NCBI GenBank assembly: GCA_949358305.1
Contig: CASHSZ010000007.1
Location: 1 to 64,000 of the forward strand
From: Strigamia acuminata
Taxonomy: Eukaryota > Arthropoda > Chilopoda > Geophilomorpha > Linotaeniidae
Reading direction: 5' to 3'
DNA length: 64,000 nt
This document shows positions 36,211 through 47,559 of this stretch, piece after piece (positions within the stretch are counted from its first letter, which is position 1; every line of letters begins with the position of its first letter). The position numbers were made by a program, and so were the translations under genes. A model generated the notes under the pieces. That model made no database searches. It saw only the letters and a program-made list of their open reading frames with translations, and was not told the DNA's origin.

Positions 36211-36330
36211 TCACGCCGGCCATCTTCGGACCTTGACTCGCACATCAGTGATGCCTTTCATCAGAGCTTTCTACAAACAAATCCCATTAAATCAAATTAA
36301 ACACCAAACCAAAATGGCCAACTCACTTTG
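36211..36330 (-). pseudogene. mrps11: mrps11 exon fragment, copy 1
   Basis: Minus-strand exon 36270-36211 reads KALMKGITDVRVKVR after a TTGTTTGTAG acceptor and soon hits a stop. It is a near-duplicate of the exon at 43575-43649, including the short intron and its GTGAGT donor up to about 36330. There the sequence switches abruptly to the GC-rich ORF. The motif corresponds to the middle of mitochondrial ribosomal protein uS11m (IHIRVVVKGLGPGR region in the family). The conserved C-terminus (DNTPIPHNGCRP) is absent, so this is a dead fragment. Confidence 0.7.
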
Positions 36331-38720
36331 CCTGTCCTCCGCTTCCGTCGCTCCTGACGTCGAACGGGGGGGTAGCTGAGGCACCTCCTCTGTTGTCGCC
36401 GTCTTGACTGGGACCAAGGCGCGTCGCGCCGCCGCTTCCTCTCTCGATGCCGCAATGGATGCAGCGCTTCGGGACTTCTTCCCCTTCCCTTTCTGCTTGC
36501 GTGCATCGTGAGTCGACTCGATTGGGTCCCAGACGTCGGGGCTAAATTGGTCGGGATAGGCCTTCTGCCTGTGCACCCGCTTCATCAGCACCTCCTCGTA
36601 CGTAGGTGGGGGTGGCGGCGAGTGCGTCGCCAGTTCCGGTGGCATCACGATAGGTACGGGCTTGTGGGACGCCGGTACGAACATCCGCTGGAAACCATGA
36701 TTGTTGGTCAGCCTAGGGAGTCCGGCTAGTGTCTCCACGTAGCCCCGGCAGATTGATGCGTTGAAATCCGCGTAGTCCGCCCCCACCGTCTGTTCCAGTG
36801 TCCAAGTCTGGACCACGAACGGGGACGGTAGGTGGAGGTACCACGCGTTCATAGCAGTACCGACTGACCACGCGACGATGCGGACCGTTTCATACCACCG
36901 TATTGTTACGCGGTGGACGAGCACGCTGTGAATCAGCTGTCGCCACCTCGCTTCCGTAGTTAATCATTAGAGAATAACCCCTAAAACTCTCACTAGAGTC
37001 CGCCTTAAGCGGATGAGGTAATGACTTTACCTCATCCGCTTAAGGCGGACTCTAGTGAGAGTTTTAGGGGTTATTCTCTAATGATTAACTACGGAAGCGA
37101 GGTGGCGACAGCTGATTCACAGCGTGCTCGTCCACCGCGTAACAGTATCCTCCGTGCCGCGGCTGACACAACATGTGGAACATTGAGGATGATCCACATC
37201 CTCTGTCGGATCAGGGCGATAGCCCTGGTCATCCTGATGTCACTCCCGGCCGCGTCCACAAAGCGCAGGTGAAGTTCACTCCACCGCTTCGCTTCGGCGA
37301 CCCAGAGCGCCACCGTCTGAGCGTGCGCATGCTTGAGGCGTGGGATCGCCTTCAGGACAAGCGCCGTGCAGACCACTGGAGCACCAGGCGGTAAGTCGGC
37401 GATATCGAGCAGGATCTCACCCTCCACGGGTTCCAAAAACTCCGCTCCTTCTTGCTGTCCAGAGGGGCGTGGTTCCTGGGAAGGTCCTTCGCCTCCTCCG
37501 GCAGCCTCTAAACCCGTGTCGTCCATCTCGGGGTCGCCGCACCGCAGAAGTTGTGCTTTGAGGGACACAAGCTCTAACAATGACAATTGCGGCACATCGT
37601 CCTCCGTGACGGACAACTGCATTACTTCGTCTTTCAATGCCGGCGCTTGGGATTGCTCCATCGGCAGTTCGGCGCAAGCGCCGTCCTGCCTCTGGGAAAC
37701 AATACACACCTCGCGAGGCGATGACTGCTTCGACCATCCCGCAAGCGACGCAAGTCTAGTCCAGGTGCGGTGAGGCAATCCGCCCGACCCGTCAAACTGC
37801 GCCACGGGGATTCCGTGTGCGAGTGAAGCGCAAGCAATTGCCTGCTCACTGCAACCGGTCTCCACCGAACGCATCTCGACCACCTGTTCGCCTGACACTC
37901 CGGGAAGGTCCAGAGCGAGGGACACTGCTGGTTCAGCCTGTACCTCGTCCTCGACCACCTCTATCTGCTGCACGGGTTCCGGCGCACTGTCGACCACGGG
38001 AAGGACGATAGCCATCGGAACGACCACAACGGCCTGCCCGCTGCTACCGGACTCCCGCGACTGCTGTGCGAGTTGTGGTACGGCGGCAGCGTCGGCCTCA
38101 GCCACCGCTTGCCTCGCCGCCTCGGCAGACCGCGCCTTCCTCGCATTATCTTTGATACGACGGCGCAGCAGCTTCCCTGCGGACTCGATCTGAACCGCAG
38201 TTGCGTGCGGGCGGGAAATCCGCCACTCCGCTAACGTGGTCTCTAGCCGCACGGTCATCTCTTCCGTCCACTTCGACGGCGCTGGTTCTTGCTTCTGGCG
38301 CTTCGGGTTCGGCTGGGCTGGGGCCTCTGCCGAAGCCGCCCGCCCCGCCTGAACCCTTGGTGCCGAAGGCGCAGAACCCGACGGACCAGGCTGCCCGTCC
38401 CGTGCTCTGACAGCTTCCACCGTCAAACCACGTGGTAGTAGGGCATGCCCGCGTCGCAACAGCTCCTGCGTCCGTTTCTCCCACGAGTCGACGCTCATAC
38501 AAGATACCATCGAACGGGCGCGACTCCGGTCGCCGCCCGGTCGTTGTGAGTAGCGCGCATACCACCTCTGCCTGGGGATAGAGAAGTGCACTAACCCCAT
38601 GCCGAGGCAGTTGCCGCACGGCGACTCCCAACCGCCCGCCGATAGTTCCCATCGTTCCCCTGAGCAAACAGGGCAGATATGCCACTGTTTGCTCCCATCT
38701 CCGCCTCCGTTTCCCGAATT
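36292..38720 (-). pseudogene. GC-rich ORF interrupted by a foldback insertion
   Basis: One open frame runs from a good acceptor (TTTATTATTTAG, 38721) at 38720 down to TGA at 36292, apart from a 241-bp insertion at 36904-37144. Counting out the insertion and one copy of the 4-bp duplication leaves 2184 bp, a whole number of codons with no stop before the end. The left part has CPVC...CGNC, a zinc-ribbon-like pair. The middle is Ala/Pro/Glu-rich with a basic helical segment (GKLLRRRIKDNARKARSAE). The right part has PPPPPTYEEV, a PPxY motif, and a KGKGKKSR basic patch. No Met precedes the zinc-ribbon, so an upstream exon is likely. Strongly GC-rich against AT-rich neighbours. I infer a recently arrived mobile-element gene, perhaps gag- or ORF1-like; not recognised. 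Confidence 0.55.
36904..37144. mobile_element. 241-bp foldback element, TSD GTAT
   Basis: Near-perfect palindrome with arms of about 117 bp, ends TGTTACGCGGTGG...CCACCGCGTAACA, and GTAT on both sides (36900-36903 and 37145-37148). It splits the GC-rich minus-strand ORF. A further copy of one arm lies at 63821-63947. The TG...CA ends and 4-bp duplication would also suit an LTR-class integrase. Confidence 0.85.
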
Positions 38721-38795
38721 CTAAATAATAAAATAAAAAAAAAATTAATAAACAATATCAAGGAGAAGACGAAATAATGGGTTGAAAATAACATA

Positions 38796-39599
38796 CCGTA
38801 AAGCGGGGTGACTTTGTGCCATTTTTTGTTGCAGATTTCAATAACAATCGTAGTAATAATCATATTGTTATGAAAATTTAATGGAAGGTGTATATTTGTA
38901 TGTGCTAAACAATGGCAAGTTTAAAAAAAATTATAGTTATTACATTTAAAAATAAAACATTTTAATTCAGCTGACCAATGTCACACCTGCTTGGGGTGAC
39001 TTTGGCCATCAATAGGAAAACCATTGAAATCCAATGATAATGTTTAATCAGGTAATAATTATAATAATAATTATAATAAGATTTTATCAGAAAACATTTA
39101 AAAATCATTTTGTCACATTTTAAAGTTTTTCTGACATTTTTGATGTTCAGTTTATAAATTCTTATGTGATCATGACTTAATTATAAGAACATTAGAAATT
39201 TATTTCTTACAAAAAATTGAAACAACAAAAAAAACTGCATTAAAAATGTCATAAATAATCACAGGTGTTTAAAGATAGAAAAATTAACAAATAGGAACAA
39301 AACAATCAAAAAATAATATTACAAAGCTCATGTCACCCCATCTGTTGGGGTGGTGTAAAGTCACCCCAGTGTTTCTTTTTTTAAGCCAAAATATGCATCC
39401 ACTTATGAATTTTTTTTAGTTTTGTGTGCATGCTGAGATAAAATCCAGCTGAATAGTGTGAAAGAGCATACTTTATAGTATACTTCCATATTTTTTAATT
39501 GTAAATATTTCTTGCTGCCTGTCTTTGGCAATGCAACAAATCTTTTTTTTCATTTTGGGGTAATCTCACCCCTTAAGCCAAAGTCACCCCGCTTTACGG
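38796..39599. mobile_element. 804-bp MITE with TA target duplication
   Basis: Terminal inverted repeats CCGTAAAGCGGGGTGACTTTG at 38796 and its complement ending at 39599, flanked by TA on both sides (38794-38795 and 39600-39601). Subterminal GGGGTGACTTTGGCC-like words recur at about 38993 and 39345-39365. No transposase frame. TA duplication fits a Tc1/mariner-class non-autonomous element. Confidence 0.85.
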
Positions 39600-39601
39600 T
39601 A

Positions 39602-42600
39602 ATATAATATATTAAAAATAATAATAATATATCAAAAAATATATTTTTATGCACTTGCTGAGCACAAAAATGTATGTTTAGGCAGTTTCGTGCCATTTCC
39701 ACATGAATTCATGCCATTTACACATGAATTCATGCCAGTTTTGCAGCGAAAATGTTGACGTGTGCTCGCCGCAAAGTGGGCGCCAAACTGCAATTAACAA
39801 TAGTAAATACCTCGTTCATGTCTGTCCAAAGGAAAGGGACGGCCAGCAACTACGACCTGTATTGTCTTGCACTGACTCGAAACAGGAGACTGAAAAACAT
39901 CCTCGCGAATTTGAATTTTATCAAGTTCAAAGTAATCGAAATCAGATATCGATTTTTTTTAAGTTAATGCTAATTAAGGAAACTATTCATAATTTTGAGA
40001 TGAATGCAGTTAAACAACTGTTTTCAAGGACCAAGGTCCGCACGTGTCCCCTGGTAAGCATGTATTACTGTATCACATATGTTGGGCAATACTTTCTTCC
40101 TTCCTGGTATTAAATGTTTTCAATTAAAAACACAATTTTTTCCTCAAAATTATAACGCTCAACTTGTAACGAAGTTGAAATAGTTTTTTAGATTATTCAT
40201 CTGTAAAATTTTTTAATTTTCGTTTCAATGATTATTGTATTTTTTACTCCAATCTGTTCTGTTCTGGTAAATAAATAAAAAGAATAAACAATCGTTGCGT
40301 TTTTCATGTAGGCGTAGAGAAGGGTTGCGGATGCGCAAGGGTCATAAAAGAAGTAAACGTTTCGTTTAGTCATTATTAGTCATTAGACATTTTGGATTAG
40401 AAATTTTTACATTAGACATTTCGGCTTACTTTTTTAGACATTTTGGATTAGACATTGTCATTTTCAAATTTCAGTCAATATTTATTTGGATCAAAACACT
40501 TAAATTATTACAACAACAAAATATCCAAATGCTTGCTATTTGTTTTAAATTTTTTTTAAATAAAATTAATTTGTAAAAAATAAAATAAAAAAGTCAAATT
40601 ATTTTTATATAATTCCAACAATTATTAATTTTAGTTTTTTAAATTGTTATTCACTTTCTATTTATTTTTATTTAATATTAATGTTGTGTTTAGAGAATTC
40701 AGAAGATAATTTTGATGAATTAACTGTCGAAATTAATTCATAGTATAAGACAGATAAAAAATATTTAAATTTTCAATGATTTTCGTTGATTTTTCATTGA
40801 TTATTTCGTTAAATTCAGAGATGAATAATAATCTTCCGATTGCCTAAACACGTGACAAAAAAATCAGCTGTTTTCATGAACCTAAAGCTGTATTATCAAT
40901 AATTTCACCTTTTTTTCTTTAAATTAGACTTATTTTTTTAAATACATACAACTTACAAAAAAATATATGAAAATCCGAAAAAATACCAAATAAATAAAAT
41001 TAATTTATTTTTTTAATTTAGAATAAATTTATATAATAAGATTTACGTTAAAACGTTAACTTTAAAATTCAGATAAACAAAACAGGCGTAAATCCTTTAA
41101 TTTAATTCTTTAAAAAGCATAAAGGGGGTCCTACCTTCCACGAATCACAACTGGGGTCGTGGAAACACACTCAATTGACTTTTTTTATTTAAAATTAGTT
41201 TTATTTTTCTTTGCAAATAGAATTAAAATAATCTAATAATCTAATATCCAAATAAACTTACAACAAAAAAAATAAAAAAAATGAAATAAAAAGAATTTGC
41301 ACCCACCTTTTATTAACATTGTCTCTAGTGAGACAATGTACTTTATTTTGTGAAACTTTTCTGCAAAAAAAATAGAAGAATGTAGACTTTAGCATTAAAG
41401 TTATAAACAAAAAAAATTTTATTTCATGATTCGTGGAAATCATTATAAAACTCCAAAAATTCTTCGTTTTGTTGTAAAAATATCGTTTCGTACAGTGATA
41501 TTCAACCAATATGATGTGTACAGGTTTGTTTTGTTCACTTACTGGTATAATGATTGTTATTGCTGAAGAAAACTTCAACACCCAAGCAAAAAAAGTAAGT
41601 GTTATCATTTTCTTTAATTTTCATAGCCTGTGGAAACGTCTGTCCAAAAGTTCTAAATTTTTGTTTGACAGTATTTTGAGCATTGCTGCGAAACTCTCAC
41701 GAATAAGTGAAAATAGAATCAAGGGAGAGATGATTTCCTCTTGCTCACAGGTCACGTCGTTTTCTCGCTACACAGCTGTTGCTGCAGTCATTCAACTGGA
41801 ATGGAAGTTTGACCTTCTCCATTGCTTGTTGCAACGGGCGCGTGCTGTATTTTCCAGTTGTCCGCTCAGTTCGTAGCAGTCGGTCACGTAATGCGTTTGA
41901 GATGGGAGAGGATTTATGTACGTTGTTATGAGTGTTTTATTTCTTGTTTACCGTGCTTGTTTCACCAGTTTTTTTTCGTCGTACTCGCGAGTATGGTCCG
42001 GCTTATAGGTTGCAGTTTTGAAATATTGCCGTTATTGGGGTGTTTCGGGTCGGTCAACTCGATCCCTGGCCGGTGGAGTACCTGTTTGATCGTGGGCAAA
42101 GGGTTATTGGGGTCGGGGCTTCATCTCCTGTCACTCTCAGATCGGTTGTCCCTGTCCTTCGAGACGTAATCGTCGCGGACAGCTCGTTTGCGGCGATTGC
42201 TGCACTCTCGAACCACCATGTTGGGGCGTGACCTCTGGTCGAAATGTTTTTTATTAAACTTTTTAATCATTCCGAAGATAAATTAAATTAAAGTATAATT
42301 TACTTTTTGAACAGGTAGAATGTGTAATAACTTTAAAATTCATATGACATGTAATAATTTCTAAAGTTTTGAATAAAAATAATCAAATTTCCGAAAAGGA
42401 TTAAATTTTAAATTATTTGACTTGTACTCTGTAGCTGTACAATGATAAATGACATTAAAACACAGAAAATGATTACGTACCAGGAAATTCGGCTCCGTTT
42501 TTCGACCAACACCTGTTTAAACATGTCCAAAGAATAAGTTTTATCAAATAAATGGATTATAAATTCAGCTGAACTACAAAAAAAATAATTTGAAATTAAT

Positions 42601-42720
42601 AAAGAATAATCAACGTCATAAAACAACCAAATTCACCATTGAATTGTTCAAACATGCATACTTTTTTATTTCCCCATCATTTTCCCATATTAATTGGCGT
42701 TGATCATTTATTCCATAACC
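39602..42720. other. AT-rich region, possible isolated exons
   Basis: No gene can be assembled. Candidate pieces are an open 71-codon frame at 39752-39967 and an ATG-initiated stretch at 41512-41595 before GTAAGT on the plus strand. A minus-strand acceptor-flanked segment at about 41305-41363 contains the palindrome TTGTCTCACTAGAGACAA. Bases 40448-40730 duplicate 35919-36190. A GC-richer patch at 41880-42235 looks foreign but has no diagnostic motif. Confidence 0.45.
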
Positions 42721-42730
42721 AATTATTTAT

Positions 42731-43070
42731 GGGACAGGATAAAAGGTTGAACAGTTGAATATATTGAACAGGTTGAATAGCCGGATAGGTCTAAACCCGG
42801 GTTCAACTGTGTTGAACGATTTCAGGTGAAGTGGTACAGGTAATCCATAAGCGGTTGAACGGGTTAAACGATCAAAATAATTGATTTTTGGCCGAAAATC
42901 AATTGTGCTTGCCAAAAAAAATCACTTATCTTGACCAAAAATAAATTATGTTTGCCAAAAATAAATTATGTTTGCCAAAAATCAATTATTTTGACTCAAA
43001 AACAATTGTTTGGGTCGTTCAGCCTTAATGAATTAACTACTTCATCAAATTCAACCTTTTATCCTGTCCC
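42731..43070. mobile_element. 340-bp MITE
   Basis: Perfect 21-bp terminal inverted repeats beginning GGGACAGGATAAAAGGTTGA at 42731 and mirrored at 43050-43070. The interior has several copies of TTTGCCAAAAAT(A/C)AATTAT. No frame. Target duplication not clear. Confidence 0.8.
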
Positions 43071-43324
43071 AATTTCATGCTTGTACGCAAAAATCGAGAT
43101 TATCGGCCGCGTTTGAGCTTTTGAAAGCGGTCGATTGTGGTTAATATACGTGGATACACTTGTTATTTTACTTTATTAACCAATACTAACCTGAATGAAA
43201 ATTTAAATCGGCCAACAAGTTTGTACAGATTTGTAGTTATTCGACAAACTTTTGCTAAGGAAATACCTCAAAACGCTCAATATAGTTACCAGATTACACG
43301 CAATTCTGTTTTTAACTGTTTGAT

Positions 43325-43460
43325 TTAACAGTAGCTGCATTTCAATAAAGAAAATATTTTGCGTTTAACTTCAATTTAAACACAAAATGACATCATTTAC
43401 TTAAAATACACTTTAAAACTAAAATTGTTATTTTAATTTTTGAATGCAGCTACTGTTAAA
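43325..43460. mobile_element. 136-bp MITE-like inverted repeat
   Basis: TTTAACAGTAGCTGCATTTC at 43325 and its complement (GAATGCAGCTACTGTTAAA) at about 43442-43460. Very short AT-rich interior. Confidence 0.65.
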
Positions 43461-43574
43461 AAAATTAACTTTTAAAAACCCCAGTTTGGTTTAAAATTTT
43501 AAAGAAAAATATTTTTATTTTATTTTTTTTACAAAAACCGCAAAACAAAAATCGAATGTTAAAACAACTTCGAA

Positions 43575-43815
43575 TCAACGTACCATTCGTCCAGGTACCA
43601 ATCCTCGGACCTTGACTCGCACATCAGTGATGCCTTTCACCAGAGCTTTCTGCAAAACAAATCCCATTAAATCAAATTAAATAGCAAACCAAAATGGGCG
43701 ACTCACTTTACATATGGTGATTCCTGTGGCCTGTGCGGCGATGTTGCTGCTTTTCCTCGTGTTCTTGAATAGTTCTACTTTCTGTAGTTGAATCGTTTCA
43801 TCGCAGGAATAACTT
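43575..43815 (-). pseudogene. mrps11: mrps11 partial gene, copy 2
   Basis: Mitochondrial small-subunit ribosomal protein uS11m. Exon 43707 and upward (minus) reads ELFKNTRKSSNIAAQATGI, the hallmark FKNTRK...AAQ region. A 57-bp intron (GTGAGT...TTTTGCAG) precedes exon 43649-43575, reading KALVKGITDVRVKVRGLVPGR. That should continue with the HGL..GG...DNTPIPHNGCRP end of the family, but instead meets TGA after RMVR. The frame also stops just upstream of the first exon. So N-terminal and C-terminal parts are missing: a truncated duplicate, or two middle exons of a gene whose other exons lie elsewhere. Confidence 0.75.
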
Positions 43816-44470
43816 GTCACATTTCACAACTGTGTCGTAGTTTAATCCGGCCTAGAAAAAATCAAAACTACCTATTAAAAACGCGTCGATTGTTCGCAAA
43901 AAATAATAAAGCAAATATCGAGCAAACAAAACCCAGTACTAAGTGAAGATAAACTCGCATCTAACATCGAACAAACTTCGCACGCAATTTCCAACTTACC
44001 GACAACAACAGTTATGGCGTCAGAAACAACAAGAGCTGCCACATGTACACCGACCAGAAAACTCTAACCCTAACTGCCTAAACCCGAAAAAGCTAACTTT
44101 TTTCCAATTAAACGCGCCCCCGTCATCCAATTCCTACCCAATGCTTACCTAAGACCCTCTTACACGTTTTGGCGATGTTTTTAGACCGTTGGGTGGTCGT
44201 TAGATCAAAATTTGGGCAAATTAGGATGGAGAAGAAGCGTTAAAGAACAGCGCACGATCCGCCATTTTTGAAGCAGAACAAAAATCAAGGAATTTGCCGA
44301 TTTTTCGCTCAATTTCACAGGATTGACGTCTTTCGATAATTTCATACTTTAGAAACGTGCCTTGTAAATAAAAGGATGAATTCAAAGTGTCTTATTGTTT
44401 TAATATATTTTTTATATTAATTACAAATCATTTATATATTCTTAACCAATTAATCGAGCATTCCCCAATA

Positions 44471-44892
44471 TTATAACGCATGTTTACTAGTTTTTCCTCT
44501 TGTTTTATCAAACAATTCGCACCTAAAACGACATATTTGTTAATTTATTTATTTACATATTTTTGTTTTTTCTTGTAAAATATTTTTTTTTTTAATTTTC
44601 GTTACCTAATTGGCATTTCCAGAGAATAAAATGGATTTTTAAGTGCAAAATCCACATATATTTCGTACATCTGCTTCAAAGGAACATCTATACTCATTTG
44701 TTTCGGTTCGGTAACGACGATAAATTTAATTCCTGAAATAAAAAAGCGAAAGAAAGAAATAAAATACAAATTTGGGATCAAATCAAACCAGTTAATATCT
44801 GAAAACAATGAACTTTAAACGTGTCCGCTTCCAGAACTTCGATTCCCGACGACTGCACTTCTGGGTTCAGTTGCGACGCAATGGCGTACAAT
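44471..44892 (-). pseudogene. trappc4: trappc4 last three exons
   Basis: TRAPP complex subunit 4 (Trs23/synbindin; vesicle tethering at ER-Golgi). Exons on the minus strand are 44892-44789 ([10 protein letters not shown]...[18 protein letters not shown]), 44732-44606 ([11 protein letters not shown]...[21 protein letters not shown]) and 44522-44471 (CELFDKTRGKTSKHAL, stop). Splice phases are consistent throughout and the match to the family C-terminus is strong. The end differs from the usual LKLALE tail. The N-terminal half is not found: directly upstream lies an ipo11 exon instead, and joining the two would break the frame. A 3' fragment, possibly still transcribed. Confidence 0.85.
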
Positions 44893-44956
44893 CTGTTAAA
44901 GAAAAATTACTTAAATTATAACAAAATTCCAAAAATCCAATTTATTAATTTCTTAC

Positions 44957-45341
44957 GAATGGAACATGCTGGCGAGATTTCACAACGATCAACAGTGCAG
45001 GAAATATTTCAGGCCATTCGCGTGGGCAATCGAATCTCGCGAGTTTAGAGATCAAAACGGCAAGTTGCGTGGCGATTTGGTTCACTGGTTCGTTAAAATT
45101 TTGCAAGAGAAGCTTCATCAAATTCTTTTTCTCTTCTTCCGATATCGCGCTGTAAAATTTGCAAATTTTTTCAAAAAAAATGTCAAAAAAAAAATTTTAA
45201 TTTTTTTTTATTTTTATTTAAATTAATAATTCGTGTTTACTTGGGCGCGGTTCGTCGCCAGTAACGATCCACTCCATTTTTAAAGTATATCACAGCTTGC
45301 GACTGCGCATTTACGTCGATTTTGTGCTTGGAAAAAAAGGC
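44957..45341 (-). pseudogene. ipo11: ipo11 fragment, two exons
   Basis: Importin-11, a nuclear transport receptor. Exon 45341-45241 reads FFSKHKIDVNAQSQAVIYF then GVDRYWRRTAP. A 91-bp intron separates it (phase 2) from exon 45149-44957, which reads ISEEEKKNLMKLLLQNFNEP, then QIATQLAVLI and FDCPREWPEIFP. This is the importin-beta N-terminal HEAT region. The family protein is close to 970 residues; only about 98 are here. The second exon ends in phase 0 at GTAAG, and the next acceptor belongs to trappc4 sequence. A truncated duplicate. Confidence 0.85.
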
Positions 45342-45506
45342 CTAAAAATAAGGAAAATTTAAAATTATCGTGCCGGGATGTGCGATTTAGTTGGATAAAA
45401 ATTGGGAATCAAATCGGGCTTGGTGGGAATTAATTTTGTTTGTAAAACGAGGGCGAACGAACCAGTAAGACGGAATAGAATCCTCTCTCCATTTCTCATC
45501 CTTTCA

Positions 45507-45631
45507 GATGTTCATCCGGGATTTTGGCTCGTGGCTCTGGAAAGGGTGTCAAGGGCGATCGACAATGTGGTCTCCATCGGGAGCCATTTTGTTAATAGTG
45601 TCATCTGTTGTTGGCTTTTACTGTTAGATTG
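45507..45631 (+). CDS. Candidate exon, unrecognised
   Basis: After a good acceptor (TTCTCATCCTTTCAG at 45506) the plus strand reads DVHPGFWLVALERVSRAIDN, then VVSIGSHFVNSVICCWLLLL and a stop. It looks like real protein, with an amphipathic helix then a hydrophobic segment. I cannot name it and no partner exon is found. Possibly another gene fragment. Confidence 0.35.
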
Positions 45632-45639
45632 AAATTGTG

Positions 45640-47325
45640 ATGTAATGACGTCATAGCCTTTCCTAATTGTGTAGTATAAATCATAATTTTGCTGACGACT
45701 ATCCAGGTTTATTGGATTTTGTTTATCATCACTTTTGAACCACCGCCAACGTATTAATACGGAATAATTCTTTTTAACTCAAAATTTCAATTTTTATAAC
45801 AGGTGGAAGGTATTAGCCAAGCAATGCGATCAATTCCTGACAATTTTGCACTCACTCCACCTGCAAATCGACGAGCAATGACGCCAGCAAAGTACCCGTC
45901 GGTTTAGACATCAAAAAAATTAATTTTTCTCCATTTGACTCGCACTCGTAAAATGGCTGACTACGGTATGTTTACGGCTTTCAATCCATATCGCTTTTCC
46001 ACCCATCTTTCAGGCTTCTCATGGTTTCGGGAACAATATTTAATGTAAGGTATCTTTAAACCCACTCTGTCAAATCCATGCAGCGATGTTTAGCCCAGCA
46101 TTAACTCTTTCTTTATGACCATTTCGGTGCTCCGCACCTGATTCGTTTTCTGGATTGCACATCAAATAAACCTCTCAAGGTAAAAATTAAAATGATAAAT
46201 AAATAATTATACAAGAAAAACAATGATAAATAATTCTCTTAAATATAAATCTTCTCTTTTTCAGTCAACATCAAATGTGATAGGTTCGAGTTGGGTGTCA
46301 CGAGTTGGGTGTCACACCCAACTCGACAACTAAATGCGTACCTCGCATTAGAGCGGAAAAAAAGGGCAGTTAGAAATTACAGACGACCCGAAACTCCTGC
46401 AACTTCACACTTCCAGCTTACTGATACTTGGTATTCTTATTTAAGTGCATAAAAAACCTAAACTCAACAAATAAAACAATTATTCTTTTACAGACTAAAA
46501 TCGAATTGAATTGCATCTCCGACCCGATTATCTTGCTTGGACAACTCAAGTCGATCAGATACATGTTATTAATCTCTTTACCCTCGAACAATTGTATTAA
46601 AAAGCTAAACTTATTTTAGGTCTATTCAAACCAAGCTAAACTTGACAACCGATGCAGTCTCAGATCTTCTTGTCTCGTACAAACTACATGCAGATTAAAA
46701 CCTTGTAAGTATTTTAACCATCTTTTCCTCTCTTATTTATAAAGTAAAAAAAATTCGAATACATCTAAATTATTCTAATTTTCCTTCTCTCATTCGCAAC
46801 AAGTTCAGACCAAAAACTTGTTTGTACTTTGTGTTTAAGTTTTTTATGTACTTGAAACTGGTGTTATTTAATTAACATACTGTATGTTATGTTTGAATTA
46901 TCTTTTGTTTGTGTACCGTTAGTTGCTAGGCAATGGTTGGCAATGGTTATTTTTATTTAAGAGTCAAAATATGACTTTATTTTTCTGTAAATTATCTATA
47001 CCCCTACCTAGTGTAAAAACCAAAACCAAACAAAAATTATATTCATTTATTTTATGTGTTTAAAAGAAAACAAAATATTCTAAAATAAACTTCACTTAAT
47101 TATTATTATTAAAACGAAATAAAATAAAACAAATTTCAAACTCATAATTCATAATATACGGTAATGAAATAAAAACACGAAAATAAAGAATTAAAACACC
47201 GAAAACACCGAAAAATAATACATACCCACATATAAAACCCAAAACAATAACGAAATTTTCTACTTAACACATGAAAGAAAATTCTGTCAAGAATACTTTG
47301 AAAATAAATAATTGACTTTTTTGGA
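45640..47325. other. AT-rich region with unresolved exon-like pieces
   Basis: A short plus-strand start (ATGGCTGACTACG before GTATGT at about 45953-45966) and acceptor-flanked segments at about 46264-46437, 46495-46610 and 46621-46703 are seen. They give no coherent frame. A CGAGTTGGGTGTCAC motif is directly repeated at 46287 and 46302. Confidence 0.4.
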
Positions 47326-47331
47326 ACTTAC

Positions 47332-47555
47332 CCGTTCTACACGAACCCCTAATCGATATAATTTATTGCACAAAAAGTTGGAATTTGAGTCAGGCACTGG
47401 TCCTTTAATTATTTCGTTCCCTATGACTAAAAATAAATTTTTTATTAAAAATAAAATTAAAAGTAAGCGATTTGATGTGGGTATTTAATTTAAAAATACT
47501 TACTAATAATGCCAGCATTTGGTATCGTTAAATTAGAATTTGCATCTGTACTCAT
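47332..47555 (-). pseudogene. flad1: flad1 first two exons
   Basis: FAD synthase, molybdopterin-binding (MoCF/CinA-like) N-terminal domain. Exon 47555-47504 starts at ATG (MSTDANSNLTIPNAGII). A 77-bp intron (GTAAGT...TTTTTAG, phase 1) leads to exon 47426-47332, reading IGNEIIKGPVPDSNSNFLCN and LYRLGVRVER, then GTAAG. IIxxGxEIxKG...D.NS.FLC..LxxLGVxVxR is diagnostic of the family. No later exons are found towards 46.6 kb, so this is a 5' fragment or the start of a gene with distant exons. Confidence 0.8.
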
Positions 47556-47559
47556 GGTT

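Noticed and set aside
36211-38720. In-frame fusion of the GC-rich ORF to the mrps11 exon
   Set aside because: Splicing at the shared GTGAGT donor gives the wrong phase and an early stop.
44892-44957. Functional ipo11-trappc4 fusion gene
   Set aside because: The ipo11 exon ends in phase 0 while the trappc4 exon needs two preceding bases, so the join would be out of frame.
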